This document shows, piece by piece, positions 21,974 through 31,203 of a stretch of 64,000 bases of DNA. Position 1 is the first letter of the stretch, and every line of letters begins with the position of its first letter. The translations under genes were made by a program, and so were the position numbers. Under the pieces are notes generated by a model, which saw only the letters and a program-made list of their open reading frames with translations, was not told the origin of the DNA and searched no databases. This DNA comes from Polaromonas sp. (GTDB lineage: Bacteria > Pseudomonadota > Gammaproteobacteria > Burkholderiales > Burkholderiaceae_C). Where the stretch lies: contig NZ_JAQSDN010000004.1 in NCBI RefSeq assembly GCF_029945925.1, positions 1-64,000 on the forward strand, read 5' to 3'.

Positions 21974-24696
21974 TCACACGGCGACCGCCGGACTGTCAAC
22001 CACCACTGCGCCAAGGGTGAAGTAAAACGTCGCCCCCTGCCCCTCGGCAGCCTTGGCCCAGACCCGGCCCCCATGCCGGTCAATGATGCGCTTGACGGTG
22101 GCCAGCCCGATGCCGGTGCCGGCGTAGTCCGTGGAGGAATGCAGCCGCTGGAAGGTTCCAAACAACTTGTCGGCGTATGCTATGTCGAAGCCGGCACCGT
22201 TGTCCCTGACGAAATAGACAGCTTCGCCGTCTTCTCCCGTCTGGCAGCCCACATCGATGCGCGCCGACGGCTGCAGGGACGTGAACTTCCACGCGTTGCC
22301 CAGCAGGTTCTGGATCACCACCGACAGCAGCAACTGGTCACCCAGCGCGAGCAGCTTCTCCTGGATGTGGATATCCACCGCGCGCTCCGGTTCGCGCTCG
22401 CGGCACGCCTGGACCACCTGCCTGGCGATTTTTGCAATATCCACTGTCCCGGCGCGCAGCGGGTCGCGCGCCAGCTTCGCCAGGGACAGCAGACCCTCGA
22501 TCAGCTCGCCCATCTGGCGGGTGCCGGCACGGATGCGGCTGAGGTAGTGCCTGCCCTGCTCACCGACTTTGTCCCTGGCCATGCGCTCGAGCAACTGGCT
22601 GAATCCATCAATCGTGTTGAGCGGGGAACGCAGGTCGTGTGACACCGAATACGAAAACGCTTCGAGCTCGCGGTTCACGGCCTCGAGTTGCGATGTACGC
22701 TGCCGCACCCGTTCCTCCAGTTCGGCATTGAGGCGCAGGATGCTTTCCTGGGCCTGTTTGCGTTCGGTGATGTCCTGGGTCGAGCCGTGGAGCCGGATGA
22801 CATGGCCGCTGTCGTCGCGCACCACTTCACCAATCACCCTGACCCAGACCCGGCGCCCGCCGGCAGAAATGATTTCCATTTCTTCATCAAACGGCGTTCC
22901 GCTGTCGATACACGCTTCGATAACCGCTTCCATCTTCCCGCGCCACTCAGGCGACACATAAAACTGCAAGGCTTCCTGCAGGGAGGGCGTGGTTCCGGGC
23001 GGCACCTCATGGATTTTGCAGACTTCGTCGGACCAGACCACATGATCCGAGGACAGCTCCAGCATCCAGCCGCCTATCCGCGCGGTGCGCCCTGCAATCC
23101 TGAGCAAGGCTTCGCTCTGGCGCAGCTTGGACTGGATAGCCCGGCGCTCCGTGATGTCTTCGGTCACCGAGATGACGTGCGTGGCCTCCCCCGACGCCGA
23201 CCGCACCATGGACACCGTGGAATGAACCCACACGGCGGTGCCATCCTTTTTCACATAACGTTTTTCATCCGAGAAGCTCTCCAGCTCGCCGGCCAGCATC
23301 CGGTCCCTCTGCGCGGCGTAACGAACCCGGTCGTCGGGGTGGGTCAACTCGCGCGTGTCCATGGCCTGCAACTCGGCCTCGGTGTAACCCACGATGGCGT
23401 AGTAGGCCGGGTTGGCCATCAGGAAGCGTCCGTCAGGCGTGTTCATCACGATGCCTGTTGCAGCGGTGCCGAACATCAGCTGAACCATGTCCTGGCTGAC
23501 CTTGAGCTGCTGCTGCGCCTCAGTCCGCCGCAACACCTCGGTCTGCAGCTGCCGGGTGCGATCGCGAACACTGCGGCGCATCTGCAGGTTCCACAGCAGC
23601 ACCAGGGCCAGCAGGGCGGCGACGCCAACAACCGAGCCGGCCAGCCAACGCGCCTGGGAAGGATGCAGGCCCGACCGCGGTTCGAACATCAACCCCGCCA
23701 GGGAGTAGTCCGCCTTGACCATGCCCAGGCTCGCCAGCGTCCGCGCGATGGACTCCAGCCGGCCGGGGTTGAGTGCCCGATCTCCACCAGATCGGGCAAC
23801 ACCAGAGGCCGCATCTGCATCGCCTCGCCCAGCAGGGCCGCGCGGGTCAGCCCCCGCTGCCGGACGCCCTTCATGCCCGTGATCAGATCGGCGATTTCCT
23901 GTTCGTGGTTGAAGGCATATTCCCAGCCCTTGCGGGTGGCACGCAGGAAGGCGGCGGTACGCTCGGGCGCTTTCGCTGCCTGGGCCTCGGTCGTGAAGAG
24001 AATGTCGCCATAAAAATCTACGCCATAGTCCAGGCTGCGCATGATCGCAGGCGCCACGCCGCGGGCGCGAAGCAAGGCGGGCTCCACCGTGGCATACGCT
24101 GACATGGCATCTACCCTGCCCTCGATCAGGTCCTCGAGCTTCCAGGTCTGGGGGAGGATGTTGACGCGCTGGGGGTCGATGCCCTCGCGTTTGAGCACGG
24201 CGCGAAGTTGGATGCTGCCCTGACCGTCGGAAAGCATGACCCTGGCGCCGACCAGATCGCTGGGAACGCGAATCTGGCGATCCGCCCGGCTCATCAGGAC
24301 ATAAGGCGAGTGCTGAAATATCGCCGCCAGCGCCACGAGCGGCTGCCCGTTGATGCGGTCGATCAGCAGGTCCGAATCGCCAATGCCGTAGTGCGCGTCG
24401 CCCTTGAGAACGGTGGCAATCACCGGCCGGTCTGCACCGCCCTCGCGAATGGTGACGTCCAGGCCTTCATCGCGGTAAAAGCCCTTGGCCAGGGCAGCGT
24501 AATAACCGGCAAACTGGAACTGGTGCAGCCACTTGAGCTGCAGGGTGACGCGTTCGGGTGCTTTGGTGTCGGGGGCGGCATGCACCTGACTGGTGCAAAA
24601 AACCCAGAGGGCAATGACCGGAAAAATGGCCATAACCGCCACCAGCGGCCTCACCGGATTCAGCAAGGACTTGGGCAAGCGGCTCGAGAGAAACAT
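21974..24696 (-). pseudogene. NMT1/THI5-like periplasmic domain + TM + PAS + HATPase sensor histidine kinase, split by an apparent frameshift near 23770
   Basis: ORF 23689..24696 (NMT1: VTLQLKWLHQFQFAGYYAALAKGFYRDEGLDVTIREGG) ends out of frame after LVEIGH. ORF 21974..23722 continues the same domain in another frame (LNPGRLESIARTLASLGMVKADYSLAGL) then TM, PAS/PAC, HisKA (FSYSVSHDLRSPLNTIDGF) and HATPase (DNGAGFDIAYADKLFGTFQRLH). Confidence 0.8.
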
Positions 24697-24957
24697 CGTG
24701 ATTTCAGTCTAGCATGCGTATGTCTTTTTCCGAGAGAAAGTAGCTCTCCCGATGGCGCAGACAATGCTCTTCTTTTGATAGCTTTTGTACATGGCCGGAG
24801 CGGGGTTGCTGCCACGGATCTACAAAGCGGGTACTCAGGACAGCAACGGCAGAACAACCAGGCGGACCTAGTTTTCCACAGAAGCCGGCTCCAGCACTTC
24901 GGGATTCAAGCTTAGCTGCGTAAATTCGAGCATCGCGTTCATGAAGTTCAATCGGAA

Positions 24958-24995
24958 ATAAAAAAAACCGGGCAAAACGCCCGGTCTTTTCTTAT
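24958..24995 (-). terminator. Rho-independent terminator downstream of the pilin gene
   Basis: + strand aaaaaaaaccgggcaaaacgcccggtcttttc; on the minus strand a perfect accgggc/gcccggt stem followed by a T run. Confidence 0.88.
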
Positions 24996-25003
24996 CGCTC
25001 CTG

Positions 25004-25666
25004 TTAGAGAGGTTTGCAGAGAACGAAGCCCGCAGTGGCCTCAACATAAGGGCTGGATGCTCCGGCATTTGCAGCAGGAGGTGCAGCGGCAACAAGTGCA
25101 CGAACATCCCCGGTGTTGCTGACACCGTCATCAAGCATTCGATCCAATGCGCCGGCCTGCTTGCCTGTCAAGCCGCTCAGGCATACAACATTCCGGACGC
25201 CAAAACCAAAGACGCCATTGGTCAGACCAATTTGACCGCCTGCTGCATTTAACAGCGGCCCCGTATCCGTTGAGTTGCCTTCCAGAAATCCAGCGTAGCG
25301 CAGTGCTCGAATGGCTTGCCTGTTTTCCAGAAGTATCGCCGCTGCAGTGTTCAGGAACGGGTTGGAGCCGGCAGCGCCTATCAAACTATCGGATGCAGCG
25401 ACAGCGGTAAGCGCCGGAGCGCTGGTCCAGCCGCGGTCTGCGATATTCGCCGCAGTAAGGTCATCGCCGGGAAGACCACGGTAACGGTCCTGGTAGCTGG
25501 TAACGACTGCGGTCATGCTGCTCATGTCCTTTGCCATGTTCTTGATCCTTGAGCTTTCAATCAGCTCCTGGCCTTTGAGAACACCAGCCAGCAGCAAGCC
25601 AACAATCACCAGAACGATTGCGATTTCCACCAAAGTGAAACCGCCCTGTTTTTTCAATGTTTTCAT
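25004..25666 (-). CDS. Type IV pilin / prepilin-like protein (MSHA major-pilin-like)
   Basis: MKTLKKQGGFTLVEIAIVLVIVGLLLAGVLKGQELIESSRIKNM: class III signal with G|FTLVE cleavage motif; C-terminal Cys pair (VVCLSGL...FVLCKPL). Confidence 0.93.
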   Translation of the reverse strand: MKTLKKQGGFTLVEIAIVLVIVGLLLAGVLKGQELIESSRIKNMAKDMSSMTAVVTSYQDRYRGLPGDDLTAANIADRGWTSAPALTAVAASDSLIGAAGSNPFLNTAAAILLENRQAIRALRYAGFLEGNSTDTGPLLNAAGGQIGLTNGVFGFGVRNVVCLSGLTGKQAGALDRMLDDGVSNTGDVRALVAAAPPAANAGASSPYVEATAGFVLCKPL

Positions 25667-25742
25667 TGATGACTCCAAAATAATTACGCGACGCGGGATG
25701 CATCGGTAATTAAATGTATCTTTTGTTTTAAAGCTAGGGGAG

Positions 25743-26906
25743 TCAGGAATTTTTACAAGGCATGCGCAGCGTGATACGCACCCCCAGGCCCAAGGGCTCT
25801 GCGTAGAGGTTGCCGCCCGCCTGAAGGGCCTGCTTGCGCGCCTGGTACATGCCCAAACCCTTGTTAACCGTCCCGGACGTCGCCCAAGGCTCAAAAAGCC
25901 TGTCCAACGGAATCTCCAGCGGCAACTGAGGCGTTTCGAAATGGACAGCGATGTCCTGCCCTTCTTCCATCACCCGTACCCTGCAGTGTGCCGGCAGCAG
26001 GCGCTCGCGCGACAAGGTGGACACATTGCCCAGCACGTTGTCGAGCACTGTCGCAAGTGCCTGCTCGTCCCACTGCAACCAGGCACCGCCCTCGAGCTCG
26101 ATCTCGACCTGGTGCAATTCTCCGGCCTGGCGGATGTGTTCATCCAGATCCAGCATGGGCGCAGCCTCGGGATCTTCCCGCGAGGTTAGCGGCGCTGAGA
26201 GTGATGGCTGCCAGGTGGGATTGAGCAAGGCCTTCGCCATGCGCTCTGCCCGGTTGGCCGCCAGGGCGGCATTGCTGCGCAACCGCCGCGCGCGGACCAT
26301 CAGCGTCTGGTCGTCCTGTGCCGCCGCAAAGTCTTCTGCCACCAGCTGTACCCATTGCGCTAGGTTGCGCATGTCGTGCTGCAGAAAAACGCCTACCCGC
26401 GCACGCTGGCTGACCGCTGCCACCAGTGCAAGCTGACGGGCCGCCAAGGCGCCCTGAAGCATGGCAAACAGCACCTCGGCGGCCTGCACGGCAAACAGAT
26501 GGCGCTCACCGCGCAAACCTTTGAGTCCGATGCGAAAGTCCAGCGAAATATCGTCAAACTGAAAGCTCTGACAAAGGACGCGATCATCAAACCGCCGCTG
26601 ACCCCGCGCATCGGTCGCCGCCGCCCCATGCACCAGGGCAGGAATGGGCGGCCCCATTCGGGTGAACACCGGCGAGCCATACCAGTTCCCTTGCCAATCC
26701 ATGCTGATCAGGCCTACCTGCGCAAGCGTGCGCTGATGCAGGACCAGCGTGCCCAGCAAGTCATCATGCAAGGCCTCGCGCAAGGCCAGCATCTGGTCCA
26801 TGCGCTGGCGATGCAGGCGGCTCAGGTGGCGCAGCCAAACCATGGTGAAGCCCACGCTCAAACCAGCCACCACCAGTGCCACCGCGGCATCGTAAAGATC
26901 TGTCAC
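25743..26906 (-). CDS. Sensor histidine kinase (PrsK-like, with degenerate H-box)
   Basis: FLQHDMRNLAQWVQLV H-box-like, QWDEQALATVLDNVLGNV N-box-like, LFEPWATSGTVNKGLGMYQARKQALQAGGNLYAEPLGLGVRITLRMP. Confidence 0.82.
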   Translation of the reverse strand: MTDLYDAAVALVVAGLSVGFTMVWLRHLSRLHRQRMDQMLALREALHDDLLGTLVLHQRTLAQVGLISMDWQGNWYGSPVFTRMGPPIPALVHGAAATDARGQRRFDDRVLCQSFQFDDISLDFRIGLKGLRGERHLFAVQAAEVLFAMLQGALAARQLALVAAVSQRARVGVFLQHDMRNLAQWVQLVAEDFAAAQDDQTLMVRARRLRSNAALAANRAERMAKALLNPTWQPSLSAPLTSREDPEAAPMLDLDEHIRQAGELHQVEIELEGGAWLQWDEQALATVLDNVLGNVSTLSRERLLPAHCRVRVMEEGQDIAVHFETPQLPLEIPLDRLFEPWATSGTVNKGLGMYQARKQALQAGGNLYAEPLGLGVRITLRMPCKNS

Positions 26907-27520
26907 GACGCCGCTCTTTCGATACCGAACTTTTTCATGAAGTAGTACAGGTGCTCCCGGGTCAGCCCCAGCTTGCGGGCAGCCTGTGCCACATTGAACT
27001 GACTGTCGGTCAGCACCGAACGCACCAATTTTTCCTGCGCTGCCTCGCCGAACTCCCTGACGCCTTCCCCAATCGGTGCAGTCAATGTCATGCGCGCCTG
27101 TCCGTCGGTGCTCAGCTGTTGTTCAGCCTGCAGAAACAGCACGGCACGGGCCAAAGCCTCGCGCAGGCGCTGGCTGCTGGCGGGTTTGTTTAGAAAGTCA
27201 AACGCACCCAACCCAATCGCCGTGAGCGCGACTGAAGGTTCGTCCTGGCCGGTCAGCACCACCACTTTGAGCGAAGGCCGCTCCAGGATGAGCAGACGCA
27301 GCAACTCCAGACCGGCCGTTGGCTCGTTCGGATGAGGCGGAAGGCCCAAGTCAAGCAAGGCGAGGTCAAACGGCGCTTGCGCCTGCCGGGCAATCACCAG
27401 CGCTTCAGCAGCAGAGCCCGCCGAAAGCACGTCGTAACCCATGTCTTCGAGCGAGCCGCACCACCAGTCGCGAAGAGATGCGTCGTCTTCGACAATAAGA
27501 ACGGTGTGGTGAACTGGCAT
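26903..27520 (-). CDS. Response regulator: REC domain + Fis-type HTH, no AAA domain
   Basis: MPVHHTVLIVEDDASLRDWW...LALLDLGLP...VVVLTGQDE...LNKPAS; C-terminal SQFNVAQAARKLGLTREHLYYFMKKFGI. Confidence 0.9.
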   Translation of the reverse strand: MPVHHTVLIVEDDASLRDWWCGSLEDMGYDVLSAGSAAEALVIARQAQAPFDLALLDLGLPPHPNEPTAGLELLRLLILERPSLKVVVLTGQDEPSVALTAIGLGAFDFLNKPASSQRLREALARAVLFLQAEQQLSTDGQARMTLTAPIGEGVREFGEAAQEKLVRSVLTDSQFNVAQAARKLGLTREHLYYFMKKFGIERAAS

Positions 27521-27522
27521 TG

Positions 27523-28425
27523 TTAAGGCAACACCCCAGCCTTTATCAAGCCACTTCCAATGACACTTGTCGGTTGCCATAGAAAAATATCATCGAAGGC
27601 GCCGTTAGCTGCACCAGGTTCCGAGCGCGGATGAAACACATACACCGGGTCATTGTCCAGGTTGGCAGACTCATCCGCGCCACCCCCACCAGGAAGCTCA
27701 GCACCATTGCGCACCGTGGACCAGACTACGAAACCGGCCTGGGCTAAACGCACTGCAGTCCCGCAACTGGTCGCCGTGATACCAGTGACGGTGGTACAAA
27801 CCTCCAGCTGACCCACTGGAATACCTGTAGTGGCAACAAATGAAGGAAAGAATTCGGCCGCAGAAACTGCAGCGGGCACACCGTCCAAGTAGTAAGCGCT
27901 CTTAAGCCCATCGACCTGTGTAAACGGATAGCAGGGCGCCCCGGCTACCGAACAATCCTTTTTTGTCACGGCTGGGTTGTGCCCAGCCCCAATATATGCC
28001 CGCTGATCAACAGCGTAGCGCAGGCCAAAACCCCATGCATCCTGCATCAGCCCGTCAGGCCCCTGTTCACCAAGGCCCAGGGTACGAGCTGGTACAAAAC
28101 CGTCGTTCGGATTGGCACATTGACCCCGCGTGCCTGCCGCGCCTGCGGATACCACTTCAAGTCCGGCGCTAACCGCAGTAGCAGGACAAGGCAGCCTCCG
28201 ATTCACCATCGCAAACGCCATGATGGCGTCTGAAGCCTGCTTGATGCGCTCCTGGGTATCGCCAACTTTCCTGTTTTCAAGCTGTGGCCCAAGCGCCGCC
28301 ATAATTCCGCCAAGCGCCAAGCCAACGATCACAAGTACCAAAGCAATTTCTATCAGGCTAAACCCGCGCTGACGCAGTCTGAAAACAGCAGGTAGAAGCA
28401 CTTTATCAGCGGGGGGATGATTCAT
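27523..28425 (-). CDS. Prepilin-type protein with long leader (minor pilin-like)
   Basis: MNHPPADKVLLPAVFRLRQRGFSLIEIALVLVIVGLALGGIMAALGP: RG|FSLIE prepilin motif; 300 aa with multiple cysteines. Confidence 0.9.
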   Translation of the reverse strand: MNHPPADKVLLPAVFRLRQRGFSLIEIALVLVIVGLALGGIMAALGPQLENRKVGDTQERIKQASDAIMAFAMVNRRLPCPATAVSAGLEVVSAGAAGTRGQCANPNDGFVPARTLGLGEQGPDGLMQDAWGFGLRYAVDQRAYIGAGHNPAVTKKDCSVAGAPCYPFTQVDGLKSAYYLDGVPAAVSAAEFFPSFVATTGIPVGQLEVCTTVTGITATSCGTAVRLAQAGFVVWSTVRNGAELPGGGGADESANLDNDPVYVFHPRSEPGAANGAFDDIFLWQPTSVIGSGLIKAGVLP

Positions 28426-28993
28426 TTTCCTTACTCCTTCTAATACTGACACCCACCCCAGCCTTCGGCGGAATGATCCGGATAGCCCCGGGGGGCAACA
28501 AATCTACCGCCTGCCCCGAAGGCACATCAATCACCTGCCCCGGCCTGGCTTTGAGTTGCATGTCATGGCCCCCGGACTGCAACACACCCGCCCGACCCGC
28601 CAGCGTGCGCAAGGGATTGGCTGCACCTCGTCCATAAATCGGCTGGTCATTGACCCACACCGTGCTGCGGTTGCCTGAACGGACCACCACGCCACTGACG
28701 ACCAAAGCATCGGGCAAACCCGGCGACACATCAATGGAAGGATCTTTCTGCAACACTTGAATGCCGGCATCCGGGTTGTCGGCAGTATTCCGTAATGTTT
28801 CAAGGTTGCGTCGCTGGGATGGCGAAAGGATAAGTGAGCCCAGCGTGTCGGAAGTGAAGTTAGCCTGCGGAGCCGCTAGCAGGGGACCAGCAGCTTGCGC
28901 CATTGCCGAACAAGTACCCAACGTGATCACGGCACAGACCGCACCCCGCACCCATAACATAAGCCAGCTTCGGACTGGCAGCAAAGCTGTCAT
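28406..28993 (-). CDS. Hypothetical secreted protein in the pilus operon (MshK/PilP position)
   Basis: Signal-like N-terminus AVCAVITLGTCSAMAQA; SGVVVRSGNRSTVWVNDQPIYGR; short overlaps with neighbours. Confidence 0.75.
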   Translation of the reverse strand: MTALLPVRSWLMLWVRGAVCAVITLGTCSAMAQAAGPLLAAPQANFTSDTLGSLILSPSQRRNLETLRNTADNPDAGIQVLQKDPSIDVSPGLPDALVVSGVVVRSGNRSTVWVNDQPIYGRGAANPLRTLAGRAGVLQSGGHDMQLKARPGQVIDVPSGQAVDLLPPGAIRIIPPKAGVGVSIRRSKENESSPR

Positions 28994-29006
28994 GACATGC
29001 CCGCTT

Positions 29007-29639
29007 TCATGGTGCTTTCGGCGCTACGCCTTCAGCTACCACATACAACCATGACAAACTGCATTGCGCATCCAAGGCCATCGTGGACCTTTCGCCCAAA
29101 CTGAATTTCTTCCCCAGATAGGTACAGCTATCTGCTGTGAAATAACCGCCGCTACTACCCTGCAGACGCGCCAGCAGTTGTAGCCATTCCTCCTCATGAA
29201 TCGTGCTGGCACTGAGTTTCATCGGTACCCGCACCAAGTGGGCCACCGTTACCCCGGTCTTGTCATCGTTCAGTGGCTTGAGCTTTTCCTGTGCACCGAG
29301 CTCCCATAAGACAGTGACTTTTCGCATATCACGGGCAGCGACTTCCAGCGCTTCCAGCATCGCAAGGCGGTCGGGCCTGTGAGCAAAGCGGGACTGCCTG
29401 AGTTTGTCAAACATCTGCAGGTTCTCCTCAAGACGTGCCCGGTCCGACTGCGTGTTTTCGAGCGACAGGTTGGCCGCGTTCAGTGCCGCCTCGGCCTGGG
29501 CCGCTTCCAAGGCAATACTGTCGGCCAGCCAGCTTGCGCCACCGGCCAACGACGCAGCAACGGTACACATGATTGCCCCCAGCACAAGCGGCCGGGCGGC
29601 CATGCGCCAGACGCTGCTCGGTTCTTGCTGGTTGGTCAT
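29007..29639 (-). CDS. Pilus assembly protein, MshJ/PilO-like
   Basis: Single N-terminal TM followed by a coiled region (AEAALNAANLSLENTQSDRARLEENLQMFDKL); ATG overlaps upstream stop. Confidence 0.7.
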   Translation of the reverse strand: MTNQQEPSSVWRMAARPLVLGAIMCTVAASLAGGASWLADSIALEAAQAEAALNAANLSLENTQSDRARLEENLQMFDKLRQSRFAHRPDRLAMLEALEVAARDMRKVTVLWELGAQEKLKPLNDDKTGVTVAHLVRVPMKLSASTIHEEEWLQLLARLQGSSGGYFTADSCTYLGKKFSLGERSTMALDAQCSLSWLYVVAEGVAPKAP

Positions 29640-31201
29640 GGCGCAACCTTCTCCAGACACAGGTCCAGCGTGCGTGCGCCCACCTCGCCCAGCGTGCCGG
29701 TCTGGACCTGCACCGGGTCCAACGTTACGGTGGACTTGAGCAAAAAGGCCGACCAGCCTCCCGTATTCAAACCAGCAAGCAAGCCGTCCTGCAACTGCAG
29801 TGCCTGCCGCTGTGTCAATGCCAGGGGAAGCGCCGCGGAGAAGCTCAGCAAGGCAAGGGCGGGTTTGGCAGCTTCCGCAGCAGCTGCAGCGGCATCAACC
29901 ACCTTGGGGCATCCAAAAGGCTGGGCAGGAGCAGGAGGCGCGCCGGCGGCTTGCACCTGCAAACGCGGCAGTGTCCAGCTGATTTTTTGCACTTCCACCC
30001 CCGGTGCACCCTTCAGTGCACCGGCCAGATGCTGCAGACCGGCAAACTGGTCGGGCTGCGACGCGAGGGTTTGCTGCCAGGCCTGCACCGCCGCCACAGC
30101 AAGGCCGGCCTGGCTCAGGTCGCCCTTGGCGCGCAGGACTTCCTGGCTGGCCTGCTGATTGATGACCGCTGCGCGCGCCAGTTGCTCCTGGGCCAGGTTG
30201 CGCTTGCCCCAGGACAGCCACAACAAGTCTGCCGACCACAAGACAGCCAGGGCCAAAGCCGCGATGCCGCCGTACTTCGCACCGGCGGCGATCTGGGCAG
30301 CGCGCCATTGCGTGCGTGACTCGTCCGGCAAAAATTGCAGTTGTGCAGAGGCCGACTTGATCCGCGGCAGCAGCCGGGCATAAGCGTCGGTCACACCTTC
30401 AATAAATTGCACGTCCAGTGCGGGGTCACTGCCAACCTCCGCGAGGGCCTGCTCGTCGTCAAACGGCAACCACATCTGCGTGGCGACCGGCTGGTCCGCG
30501 CTGCCCAGCCATTCCTGTGAAATCAGGTACTGGACGGTTCTGCGCGCTTCGGCCAGCACAAAGGCCGCCGACAGGCTGCCTTCGCCCACACTCAGGGCCA
30601 GCCGCGAAAACAACGGGGTCTTGCCGCGAACCAGCACCTGCCGCAAACCGGCAGGGGTGGCCACCAGGGCCAGGATAGGCCGAAGGCTGGCGGGCTCCGG
30701 TGGCGCCGGGGGGCCTTGCACCAGCGGATCGGTGCGCGGCCGCCGGGGCAACTTCTGCCGGACCTCCAGCGCGATCAGGGCCGACAGCGGCCACAAGCCC
30801 TTGACGCGAATGTGGTGCGCCGTCAGGGCGGCCAGCCATTGGGCGATGCGCTCGCTTTGCCCCATGCCGATCAGGCTGACACGGGTCGGCGGTCGCCACG
30901 AGCCGGAGGGAACCAGCACGGCGGCGCGGTAGGGGTTGTCGCGCATCTGCTGCTGCAGCCGGCGTTGCAGCAGTTGCTGCCGGGTGCCGGCCAGCCAGAT
31001 GGGCGGCAAGACGTTGCGTATATAGGCCTCGTCCATGATGTCGCTGACCAGCGAACAGTTGCCGCGCGCGGGCATGTGGGCAGCGACCCAGGCGACGGGG
31101 TCAACATCCACACCCGCTGCCGCCACAGGCTCGGCGCGGGCGCCGCTCAGCCGGTACAGATGGACCGACTGCTGCGCAATGACGAGGGCGAAGTCCAGCA
31201 T
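29636..31201 (-). CDS. Pilus assembly protein, MshI / PilM-PilN-like
   Basis: 521 aa; N-terminal actin-fold-like region and a mid-protein TM (GGIAALALAVLWSADLLWLSW) followed by a coiled segment; position in operon. Confidence 0.65.
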   Translation of the reverse strand: MLDFALVIAQQSVHLYRLSGARAEPVAAAGVDVDPVAWVAAHMPARGNCSLVSDIMDEAYIRNVLPPIWLAGTRQQLLQRRLQQQMRDNPYRAAVLVPSGSWRPPTRVSLIGMGQSERIAQWLAALTAHHIRVKGLWPLSALIALEVRQKLPRRPRTDPLVQGPPAPPEPASLRPILALVATPAGLRQVLVRGKTPLFSRLALSVGEGSLSAAFVLAEARRTVQYLISQEWLGSADQPVATQMWLPFDDEQALAEVGSDPALDVQFIEGVTDAYARLLPRIKSASAQLQFLPDESRTQWRAAQIAAGAKYGGIAALALAVLWSADLLWLSWGKRNLAQEQLARAAVINQQASQEVLRAKGDLSQAGLAVAAVQAWQQTLASQPDQFAGLQHLAGALKGAPGVEVQKISWTLPRLQVQAAGAPPAPAQPFGCPKVVDAAAAAAEAAKPALALLSFSAALPLALTQRQALQLQDGLLAGLNTGGWSAFLLKSTVTLDPVQVQTGTLGEVGARTLDLCLEKVAP

Positions 31202-31203
31202 GG

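Noticed and set aside
24868-25134. 88-aa ORF overlapping the pilin 3' end and terminator
   Set aside because: Runs through the pilin coding region in another frame and through a strong terminator hairpin; no supporting motif.
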